NCBI RefSeq assembly: GCF_963576615.1
Contig: NC_088711.1
Location: forward strand, 62,033,248 to 62,097,247
Origin: Watersipora subatra
Taxonomy: Eukaryota > Bryozoa > Gymnolaemata > Cheilostomatida > Watersiporidae
DNA: 64,000 bases
Direction of reading: 5' to 3'
Each line of letters begins with the position of its first letter. Position 1 is the stretch's first letter. The notes beneath the pieces were generated by a model. The model did no database searches. It was not told the DNA's origin and saw only the letters and a program-made list of their open reading frames with translations. A program made the translations under genes and the position numbers. Shown here piece after piece: positions 56,714-64,000 of this stretch.

Positions 56714-57896
56714 ATGGGGAGTTACGACGGAGCAGAAACGTGCGAATTAATTGGCTCATTCTTACTACACGAGATCAGTAAGAAGCACAGCATCAACCTA
56801 GGACTGTATAGAGATGACGGTTTAGCAGTAACATGATCTACACCCCGCCAAGCCGAAAAAATAAAAAAAGACCTTTGCCTTATATTCAAGAAGCACGGAC
56901 GAAACATCACAGCCGAAACCAACAAAAAAGTGACACACTTCCTAGACGTCACCTTCGACCTAACAACTGGGAAATACTCACCGAACAACAAACCCAATAA
57001 CATCCCGTCATACATCCACACTCAATCCAACCACCCACCCTGCATTATAAAGCAGCTACCTCAAGCAATCAACCACCGACTATCAGCAATCTCATCCGAT
57101 GCTAATGAGTTCAACCGAGCAGCACCACCATACCAGCAGGCATTGACAGCAAGCGGATATACACACCAGCTGAAATTCGCACCCCATGAGACCACTACAC
57201 CAACTAAACAACACAGGCGACGAAGAAAAATCACATGGTTCAACACACCATATAGCAGAAACGTGGCAAATAACATCGGCCAGACATTCATCAAAATATT
57301 AAATAAATCTTTTCCGAGCAATCACCCTCTAAGAAAGCTATTTAATAGAAACAACACAAAGATTGGCTACAGCTGCATGCCTAACATCAAACAAACCATC
57401 AACAATCACAATAAGAAGCTCTTGAACAACGCCTCGACGCACCCAGCAAACAACAAAACATGCAACTGTCGCGCACCAAATGAATGCCCTCTCGAAGGAA
57501 ACTGTCTTAGCAAGTCGCTCATTTACCAAGCTGTAGTCACCGCAGACGACGGTAGCAAACCTACAAAAAGTTATATTGGCCTCACAGAAAATACCTTTTA
57601 AGACACGACTCAGCGGCCACATATTATCTTTCAGGCACCAGGACAAGCAATCTGCCACAGAGCTTAGTAACTACATCTGGCAGCTAAAAGGCCTGAACAC
57701 ACCGTATACAATTAAATGGAAAATCGTTCAACACGCAAGGCCATACGACCCAGCCACCAAGCGTTGTAACCTGCGCATATCAGAAAAGTACATCATCCTC
57801 ACAAAACCAGAAATGAGCTCACTCAACAAGCGTAACGAGTTAGATTCCACATGCCGACATTCTACTAAATACACACTACGAAATGCAATTACATAG
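56714..57896 (+). pseudogene. Penelope-like element P1: RT C-terminus and GIY-YIG domain
   Basis: The frame from 56714 reads [20 protein letters not shown], then [11 protein letters not shown], in which YRDD is the reverse-transcriptase catalytic box, then FLDVTFDLTTGKY, IIKQLPQAIN, ITWFNTPYSRNVANNIG and YSCMPNIKQTI. A Cys cluster (CNCRAPNECPLEGNC) and a GIY-YIG-type endonuclease follow (IYQAVV..YIGLTE). This domain order is that of Penelope-like retroelements, which insert by RT plus GIY-YIG nicking. It is dead: TGA at 56834-56836 just after the catalytic box, and a frame change near 57598 (ENTF, then KTRLSGHILSFRHQDKQSAT in another frame). The 5' two thirds of the RT are missing. A hammerhead ribozyme lies 60 bp downstream. 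Confidence 0.85.
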
Positions 57897-57953
57897 CTAT
57901 CAGTCGTTATAGTAATTGCACCTCTCTTACATATATAACTCAGTTGGACCAAA

Positions 57954-58014
57954 ACAATTTTATCTGATGATTGTCTGCGTAACAGACATGAAACTAATAG
58001 TAATGAAGTTGTTT
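57954..58014 (+). ncRNA. Hammerhead ribozyme 1 (type I), 3' of P1
   Basis: The core CTGATGA (57965-57971) and GAAAC (57991-57995) are separated by a stem TTGTCTG/CAGACA with loop CGTAA. Helix III is ACT-AAT-AGT (3 bp), followed by A58003, giving a GUA cleavage triplet. Helix I pairs AACAATTTTAT (57954-57964) with ATGAAGTTGTT (58004-58014), 11 pairs including G-U. Every conserved position of a type I hammerhead is present. Such ribozymes are known in the pseudo-LTRs of Penelope-like elements, where they are thought to process element RNA. Confidence 0.85.
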
Positions 58015-58102
58015 TTTATCTAAGGTTTTACATGAATAAGTTTTATATTTAAGGTCTGACCACTCATTGAGCACTATCTGGCAGCTTTAACACACTACAT
58101 TG

Positions 58103-58155
<53 letters not shown>

Positions 58156-58232
58156 TATAGATATATATTTAGATATAGATATAGATATATATTTAGATAT
58201 ATATATAGATATATATATATATATATATATAA
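58103..58232 (+). repeat. (TA)n / (GATATA)n microsatellite
   Basis: A pure AT dinucleotide run to about 58152 is followed by interspersed GATATA and TTTAGATATA variants. Open frames of alternating I and Y in this region are artefacts. Confidence 0.95.
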
Positions 58233-58257
58233 GTACAAAGATGGAAAAAGATTTTAG

Positions 58258-58335
58258 CAACAGTTTATTACTTAAAGTTTCATGATGCAAAATGATGTTA
58301 AGTTTGCACCAATCTTCAGATAAAAAATTGCATGA
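58258..58335 (-). ncRNA. Hammerhead ribozyme 4 (type I), minus strand
   Basis: On the minus strand the core is CTGAAGA (58319-58313), which satisfies CUGANGA. The stem II arms are TGGTGCAA and TTGCATCA (8 bp with one G-U) around a 13-nt loop. GAAAC follows, and helix III ACT-TTA-AGT then A gives a GUA cleavage triplet (cut after position 58269). Helix I pairs CAA..TTTAT with ATAAA..TTG with two mismatches. It lies 161 bp from the next motif in tandem, downstream of P2. Confidence 0.7.
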
Positions 58336-58412
58336 CACAAACACAAAACCAAGAATACACTAAGAACACCAAAATGAAGAGTTACCTGTATAAGTACAAA
58401 GACGGAAAAAGA

Positions 58413-58480
58413 TTTTAGCAACAGTTTATGACTAAAAGTTTCATACTGCATGCAGTAATCATCAGATGCTAATGTGAAGT
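58413..58480 (-). ncRNA. Hammerhead ribozyme 3 (type I), minus strand
   Basis: The minus strand reads CTGATGA (58465-58459), stem II TACTGC/GCAGTA, GAAAC, helix III ACT-TTT-AGT and C58430, i.e. a GUC cleavage triplet. Helix I is weak next to the core (two pairs), then TTAGC/GCTAA can pair after a bulge, so activity is less certain than for motifs 1 and 2. It lies ~60 bp past the stop codon of P2 and repeats 58258-58335 in tandem. Confidence 0.7.
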
Positions 58481-58532
58481 GCTTGTGTAATACTTGGTCA
58501 AATCAAGTATAAAAGCTTAACTATTAAATTGG

Positions 58533-59130
58533 TTAATTGGTGAGCTTAGCCTTAGATAGGTAAAATTTGGTGACGTGTCTACAGGATGTTACTATATCAC
58601 TTCTCTGATTCAGGGTAGCCATGTGAGGTTGGAAAATTATAAAGTACTTCTCAGTTAAGCATAGATTGCACTTCGAAACACCATTCTGACAGGCCTTAGC
58701 TCTTGTTATTACTTTCCAATCAATACTAAAATCTTTTCCCTCGTCTTTTAATTGCCATATATATCTGCTTAATTCGGTGGTCTTTCTCTTGTCACTAATA
58801 CCAAAGGATGTTTTGTGGTTGTTGAATCTGTCCTTAAATTGCCTCTCTGTCAATCCGATGTATGTTTGACTGCTTCTGCCGTCTGTGTCAACTGTTGCTT
58901 GGTAAATAATAGAACTCGTGAGACACTGACCATTTAAAGGGCATTCGTTACGATTTCGGCAATTGCATTTTCTGCTGCTTTCGTCTGTCGTAAAGTTCGC
59001 TAGCAATTTGTTGTTGTGCTTGCCTATAATTGATTTTAAATTAGGCATACAGCTGTAGCTAACTTTCACAGTATTTCGGTTAAAGATTTTGTTTAACTTA
59101 TTGTTCTTAGGAAATATATATATTTTCTTT
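58533..59130 (-). pseudogene. Penelope-like element P2: GIY-YIG domain, 5'-truncated
   Basis: Open minus-strand frame with NKIFNRNTVKVSYSCMPNLK, the Cys cluster CNCRNRNECPLNGQC, SSIIYQATVDTD, TYIGLTERQFKDRFNNH, TELSRYIWQLKDEG, CNLCLTEKYFII and a terminal RHVTKFYLS. This is the endonuclease end of a Penelope-like polyprotein. The RT is missing. The frame itself has no stop, so the last insertion may be fairly young, but a truncated fragment is not mobile. The 59131-59183 part of the frame has no similarity to the family and belongs to the junction with P3. Confidence 0.8.
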
Positions 59131-59154
59131 AATATCCTGGACACAGAGTTCCTT

Positions 59155-59736
59155 AAATCACACGCTCTTCGTAAGATCTTCAATAGAAACTTTGTGAAAT
59201 TAAGCTACAGCTGTATGAACAATGTGAGCAGTATCATTAGCGCTCATAATACCAGATTGCTGCAGCATCACAATGAGACCCCTATAACTACAGAACCAAG
59301 AGAATGCAACTGCCGACATAAGAATGGCTGCCCACTACAAGGAAAGTGCCTGAGCAAGTCAATCATATATAAGGCGACAGTCACCACCAATGATCAATCT
59401 GCGGACGAACATTACATAGGATTGACTGACACCACATTCAAACAACGATATTACAATCATATGACAACCTTTAGAAATGTAGAGAAAAGATCAAGCACCG
59501 AGCTCAGTAAGCACATATGGACCTTAAAAGACCAAGGCATAGAATATAACATCAAGTGGAGCATAGTCAAAAGAGCTACATCATACAACAAGACCACAGG
59601 CAGATGCAACCTATGTCTGTATGAGAAATTTTATATTATATACAATCCTAACATTGCTACCTTAAACAAACGCTGTGAACTAGTTTCAACATGTAGACAT
59701 GCTGGCAAATTCCTTTTAAGCAATTTTAAGACTTAA
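59155..59736 (+). pseudogene. Penelope-like element P3: GIY-YIG domain, 5'-truncated
   Basis: Plus-strand frame with HALRKIFNRNFVKLSYSCMN, Cys cluster CNCRHKNGCPLQGKC, KSIIYKATVTTN, HYIGLTDTTFKQRYYNHMTT, TELSKHIWTLKDQG, CNLCLYEKFYII and STCRHAGKFLLSN. It lies head-to-head with P2. The two share only the family pattern at the protein level, so they are different element lineages. No stop interrupts the domain. The RT is absent. A hammerhead ribozyme follows 135 bp after the stop. Confidence 0.8.
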
Positions 59737-59870
59737 CTTTTAAACTTCTGCATTGTTGAGGCTTTAAATCGTGTTGCTTGCTAATTTTAATCCTACGTAT
59801 CAGTGGTGTATTTAGGTATTTTAAGACCTACGCTTTTATTTCCATCTATATATAAGTCGTTTTCAGTGCT

Positions 59871-59929
59871 AACAATTTTATCTGATGATTATTGCATGGC
59901 AATATGAAACTATTAGTAATAAAGTTGTT
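59871..59929 (+). ncRNA. Hammerhead ribozyme 2 (type I), 3' of P3
   Basis: Core CTGATGA (59882-59888), stem II TATTGC-ATG-GCAATA, GAAAC (59906-59910), helix III ACT-ATT-AGT and A59918 (GUA triplet). Helix I pairs AACAATTTTAT (59871-59881) with ATAAAGTTGTT (59919-59929): 11 continuous pairs including one G-U. It shares helix I and helix III almost exactly with motif 1, although the stem II sequences differ. Confidence 0.85.
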
Positions 59930-59977
59930 TTAAACTTAACTTTAACTTTCATTTTTACCCAATTTTATATAAAAAAA

Positions 59978-61963
59978 AAAATTGTTTCCTCACCCCGGAT
60001 ACCCCGTATGGGTGGTAAATTCTGCTCTAACTCGGGTCTCCTACCAGAGACCTGGGAGTTTGAGCACTCGTCTCAAGATCTTAGCTGTTCCCAATAGCGC
60101 ACTTTTCTGCAACTCACCTGAGTTGATTGTTGTTGGTATTTGGGCAAGCCACATTTTATGCGCCGGTGTTATTGCGCCCAGTGCCCCAATCACTACTGGG
60201 ATTACGGTTGTTCTTACATTCCAGCATTTTTCAATCTCTTCTCCAAGAGGGAGATATTTTTCTACCTTTTCTTTTTCTTTGCTGGCTATATTGTAGTCAT
60301 TGGGTACTGCTATATCTATTATAGTAGCCCTCTTGTTCTCCTTGTCTACCACCACTATATCTGGTTGGTTTGCTAGGACATGCTTGTCAGTTTGGATGTA
60401 GAAGTCCCAGAGGATCTTAGCGCGGTCATTTTCATTGACCTTACCAGGAGCTTCCCACCAGTGTTGTGGTTTATTAAGGCCATACTCATCACATAGACTT
60501 CTATACACAATACCTGCGACATGATTATGCCGCTCAGTGTATGCGTTCCCTGCTAGCTGTCTGCATCCACTGATGATGTGTTGGATGGTCTCAGGTGCAT
60601 CTTTGCACAGTCTGCATCTAGGATCGTCTCTAGTGTGATAGATTTTCGTTTGGAGTTGCCTTGTTGGGAGCACTTGCTCCTGGGCTGCCATGATTAGCGA
60701 CTCTGTATTGGCCGTTAGGTTTTCTTTGTTCAGCCACATATATGTCTGGTGAAGATCGCCAACCTTAGATATTTGTTGGTGGTAAGTACCATGAAGAGGT
60801 TTCGTATGCCAGTCAATTTCCTCATCATCAGGGCATAGGTCCGTTGTGAGAGCAGCCGATTGAAATTCAGCTAGCAAATTATCTGAGATGGCCATGGAGG
60901 CTGCATATGCTTTGATGCTTCGCTCCTCCTCTTTCACTGTCTGCTGTACACTTTTGAGTCCCCTACCGCCATCTTTCCTATCAAGATACAATCTAATAGT
61001 ATCAGATTTTGGGTGGAGTGCTCCATGCAAGGTCAGCAGTTTACGAGTTGCTATATCTGTTTCTTTGATGGCTTCCTCAGTCCACTTTATTATGCCTGCT
61101 GGATATCTTATTACTGGCAGTGCGTAGGTATTTATTGCCATGATTTGGTTCTTGGCATTGAGCTGGCTCCGTAAGACCTGCTGAAGGCGTTTCTTGTATT
61201 CGGAAATGGCTTTGTGACGTACCTCGGCTTCGTGGTTGATGTTGCTTTGCATAATCCCCAAGTACTTGTACCCTTCTTCTATATCTTTGATGGTACCGTT
61301 TGGCATTCTTAGGCCATCTGTGAGCATAGAATGGCCTTTCTTAAGAATTAGCCTTCCACATTTCTCAATACCGAAGGTCATTCCGATGTCCCTGCTGTAT
61401 ACCTGAGTGAGGTGTATGAGCGAATCAATGTCCCTTTCTTTGTTAGCGTACAGCTTGATGTCATCCATGTAGAAGAGGTGGTTTATCTTGGTGCCACTCT
61501 TAAACTGGTACCCATATTGAGTCTCCTCCAGCATATTGCTTAGAGGGTTTAGGCATATGCAGAAGAGCAGCGGTGATAAGGAGTCACCTTGATAGATGCC
61601 TCGCTTAATTTGTATACTCGCCAGCTTTTTGCCATTAGCCTCCAGTTCTGTCTTCCATTTGGTCATTGACATCTTGATGAATGCCACAAGAGCAGGGTGA
61701 ACATTGTACATACTGAGGCACTCAAGTATCCAACTATGGGGAATTGAGTCATAGGCCTTTCTGTAGTCAATCCAAGCCATGGCAAGATTGGTTTGCCTTC
61801 TCCTGCTGTCTTGACAGACCGTCCGATCCACCAGTAACTGATGTTTAGCTCCTCGGGTGTTGCGCCCAATTCCTTTCTGAGCACTGGTCATATAGTGACT
61901 CATGTGCTCTTCCAGTTTGTCTGCAACTATTCCTGAGAGCAGTTTCCAAGTGGTGGGCAAGCA

Positions 61964-61965
<2 letters not shown>
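59978..61965 (-). pseudogene. 5'-truncated LINE with restriction-like endonuclease (R2/R4 superclade)
   Basis: A single minus-strand frame from about 61965 to the stop at 60041 encodes LAMAWIDYRKAYDSIPHSWI, RGIYQGDSLSPLLFCICLNP and LFYMDDIKLYA (RT boxes with catalytic YMDD), a C-terminal CCHC knuckle (CRLCKDAPETIQHIISGC) and a restriction-like endonuclease block (KILWDFYIQTD, QPDIVVVDKENKRATIIDIAVP, i.e. the PD...D pattern). It ends LLGTAKILRRVLKLPGLW. RT plus C-terminal RLE defines the R2/R4/Dong group of LINEs, not the APE-type lineages. No frameshift or stop interrupts these ~640 residues, so the copy is young. The N-terminal DNA-binding zinc fingers and first RT boxes are missing: the 5' end falls in a (TA)n tract. 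The 3' UTR (CCGAGTTAGAGCAGAATTTA, ACCACCCATACGGGGTATCC) ends in a T-rich tail near 59978. Confidence 0.85.

Positions 61966-62013
<48 letters not shown>
61965..62013 (+). repeat. (TA)n microsatellite between the LINE and the MITE
   Basis: A pure dinucleotide tract. The LINE 5' truncation point and the MITE left end both abut it, consistent with insertion of both into TA-rich target DNA. Confidence 0.95.
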
Positions 62014-62016
<3 letters not shown>

Positions 62017-62335
62017 TCAAACATGGATAACTCGTCCACAGATAGCTCGAACACATGGTTAATTCGAACATTTCCTTTGGTCCGTTCCCACGTAATGATA
62101 AATTGCTATAGATAACTCGAACTCAACACTGTTAATTCGAACTGTTTTTTTGCCCAACGGCTACCGAAACGGTTGTTATCGCTTTAGAAAATCACTTTAT
62201 TCAAAGCCATAGAGGTAAACTTCATCTTTTTGTAATTCATAAGCGTCGTTATTACCACCATCGGCAAAATATTTTTGTCAACGACTTTTCTGAAAGTTTG
62301 GTGAAATTTGATTTATACTGCGATACGATGAATAG

Positions 62336-62455
62336 CACGGGCTAGCCGGGTCACGCGCGCAAGGATTTTTGCCACGCACATACAAAACAAAAATCGCATG
62401 TTCTTTTGTATGTGCGTGGCGAAAATCCTTGAGTGCGTGACCCGGCTAGCCCGTG
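62336..62455. mobile_element. Nested foldback MITE with 8-bp target duplication
   Basis: Arms of about 52 bp (62336-62388 and 62404-62455) form a near-perfect hairpin, starting CACGGGCTAGCCGGGTCACG and ending CGTGACCCGGCTAGCCCGTG. It is flanked on both sides by ATGAATAG (62328-62335 and 62456-62463). An 8-bp duplication fits a hAT-type insertion. The element is GC-rich against AT-rich surroundings. Confidence 0.85.
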
Positions 62456-62463
62456 ATGAATAG

Positions 62464-62502
62464 TTTTCCGACGTTGATTCCGTGTTGAATCAACGTCGGA
62501 AT
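62464..62502. repeat. Short perfect palindrome within MITE 3
   Basis: TTCCGACGTTGATTC and GAATCAACGTCGGAA flank a 4-5 bp loop, followed by another TGTTGAAT word. The hairpin begins directly after the foldback element. Confidence 0.8.
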
Positions 62503-63119
62503 GTTGAATGTTTAAAACGTCTTAAAATTGTTGTAATACGTTGTCTGAGCTACAAAAAACTATTCATCGTTTGACCTAAACACAGAATACGTATGTACAT
62601 TCAATAAGTATCTATTTAAAAAGCATGAGTGATATAGAATGTACCGTAAAGCCTCGTAAAACTTCTAATTGAACTGCCTCGGAGTGTTGCTCTTAACGAA
62701 TCCCAAGTAATGTAAGGTAATCTGCATAAACTTCAAGAAAAAACAGCAAAATTGATCGTGGGTAAAACCCCAAAACAGAAAAATGTCTTTTCTTTTGAGC
62801 ATTTCAACAACGATCAAGTTTTGCCAATGTCAATCTGAAAAATGTCCTGGCAATAACATCACCTCAAACAACAAACCAATCTCAAGTGATAGAAAAATCT
62901 CTATACTTTTTCATGAAAACGTTTTAAACTTTACATTAGAAGCATTTAATTTGAAACAAGCCATTTGTGCTTTTGATTTATATTGTAGTTTGTATATGTA
63001 CATGTATCTACTAATAAATAAGTAAATATATGGACTTGTGACAGTGCTTTGATAACTTGAACGCTCTGATAATTCGAACACTTTTGCTCGGTCCCTTGAA
63101 GTTCAAGTTATCCATGTTT

Positions 63120-63122
<3 letters not shown>

Positions 63123-63162
<40 letters not shown>
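63123..63162 (+). repeat. (TA)n microsatellite between MITE 3 and the Tc1 element
   Basis: A pure TA tract that serves as the flank of both neighbouring TA-targeting elements. Confidence 0.95.
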
Positions 63163-63165
<3 letters not shown>

Positions 63166-64000
63166 TGATGATACAAATTATGGAACCGCCTTTGTGTTTT
63201 AGTGGATAATGCGCTATAACGGGACTCATTTTGGCTAGGTTTGGTCTGGATATAGAAAACTATATATCATTAGAAAGGAAAATTTATCAGCTGTCACATT
63301 ATCTAATTTTCTTTTGCATCTAAATACAATTCCATTTCTGTTGCAGTTGAAGGTGCAACTAGTCAGGGTGTCATATAACTAGTCACTCTATCTCATAAAT
63401 AATAGTCTAATGAATGATGTCTAAAATTCCTAAAAAAATTTAGTCAACTAAATTTACTAAACATTTCAGACAATACTTGCATTGAGTGAGACATTGTTCT
63501 TTACATAATGTTACCCATGCAATATTTAAAAGCCCTTCTGCTCTGAGTAAAAGTCATACTAGTAAGTTCACCATTATGCCGCAATATCTCACAAAAGAAA
63601 AGCGTGCTGTAATAATTCACCTTCATCAGCAGAGGGAAATTGTAAGATAGCTTGATTGCTCCAAGAAAGGTGTATTTACAACAATCGGCAGATGAAAAGA
63701 AACTGGTTAAGTTGAAAATACTACTGGTAGAGGAAGGAAAAAGTTAACAACAGATTGAGTGACCAGATGCCTAGTAAGACTTTCCTTGACTGGTAAACAT
63801 CTAACCAGCCCTAAACTGGCCAGAATGTTGAAAGAATCAACAGGTACAGAGTTAGCATCATCAACTGTTCACAAATCATTAAGAGATAATGGCTTACAAA
63901 GTTGTAAAGCCTATAGAAAACCTCTGCTATCATCTCGGCAAAAATGGCTCGTCTACAATGGGCACAGGATCATGTTTATTGGTCACCCAAAGAATGGAGA
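63163..64000 (+). pseudogene. Tc1/mariner element, cut by the window end
   Basis: The left end CAGTGATGATACAAATTATG follows TA. A transposase-like frame begins MPQYLTKEKRAVIIHLHQQR at 63575. Across frame changes it reads RGRKKLTTD, LTGKHLTSPKLARMLKESTG, SSTVHKSLRDNGLQSCKAYR and KPLLSSRQK, the DNA-binding and early catalytic region of a Tc1-type transposase. In-frame stops (TAG near 63648, TGA near 63696 and 63758) and a shift near 63945 show that it is inactive. The catalytic DDE core lies mostly beyond the window. Confidence 0.8.

Larger units (their letters stand above)
62014..63123 (+). mobile_element. Pogo/Tigger-like MITE 3 (about 1.1 kb)
   Basis: Left end CAGTCAAACATGGATAACTC, right end GAAGTTCAAGTTATCCATGTTTGACT, a near-perfect inverted repeat bounded by TA tracts. 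Subterminal words match MITE 1 at 34769-35543 (GGTTAATTCGAACA, TTGGTCCGTTCCCACGTAAT, TGCTCGGTCCCTTGAAGTTC, AACGCTCTGATAATTCGAAC). It is longer than MITE 1 partly because it carries a nested foldback element (62336-62455) and a small palindrome (62465-62500). No transposase frame. Confidence 0.85.

Noticed and set aside
56722-57658. Minus-strand open frames overlapping the P1 element
   Set aside because: They are shadows of the RT and GIY-YIG reading frames, with no recognisable domain.
58087-58344. Open frames of alternating I, Y and S on both strands
   Set aside because: Products of the AT dinucleotide microsatellite.
61960-62071. N-terminal extension of the LINE frame with an (IY)n run
   Set aside because: It is an accidental in-frame continuation through the (TA)n tract into the inverted-repeat end of the neighbouring MITE.

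Overview
The window is eukaryotic. It is AT-rich, and most coding sequence is split by GT-AG introns. Most of it is repeats: long minisatellite and (TA)n tracts plus remnants of many transposon classes. The mixture (Penelope-like elements with hammerhead ribozymes, an RLE-type LINE, hAT, pogo and Tc1 remnants, and a multicopy animal-type TPR gene family) points to a marine invertebrate, probably a lophotrochozoan. I cannot name the species from sequence alone.

The central feature is a tandem family of four genes, all on the minus strand, over 5.3-47 kb. I call them copies A (5.38-9.02 kb), B (10.2-16.9 kb), C (21.15-25.6 kb) and D (41.0-44.9 kb). The plan is a short 5' exon, a ~590-codon exon with a GlnD/DUF294-like nucleotidyltransferase (NTase) fold, and one exon holding a tandem array of 42-residue kinesin-light-chain/NPHP3-type TPR repeats. 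All introns are phase 0. Copy C is intact (63 + 590 + 510 codons, about 1163 aa). D is nearly intact but has a stop in its first exon. B has several frameshifts and a nonsense codon but the longest TPR array (about 24 repeats). A is a heavily frameshifted pseudogene. A and B have no recognisable first exon. A fifth relic with two TPR units lies at 39.57-39.83 kb. The 3' flank (~180 bp) is shared by all four copies. C and D also share about 2 kb upstream, so large blocks were duplicated. A and D share exon-3 N-termini and intron 2, as do B and C, so there are two sublineages.

Between and inside these genes are degenerate hAT (GTF2IRD2-like) transposase fragments, several dispersed repeat families, a 17-unit (ATT)n-bearing minisatellite at 29.6-31.1 kb, pogo-type and hAT-type MITEs, and a degenerate, intron-containing ARFRP1-like GTPase at 37.1-37.8 kb.

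From 54.8 kb to the end the window is a transposon graveyard: a 1.8-kb repeat also found at 31-33 kb, three 5'-truncated Penelope-like elements with GIY-YIG domains, four type I hammerhead ribozyme motifs near their 3' ends, an RLE-type (R2/R4 superclade) LINE, a pogo-like MITE carrying a nested foldback MITE with an 8-bp target duplication, and the 5' part of a Tc1/mariner element cut by the window end. No rRNA gene or CRISPR array is seen, and no convincing tRNA gene.
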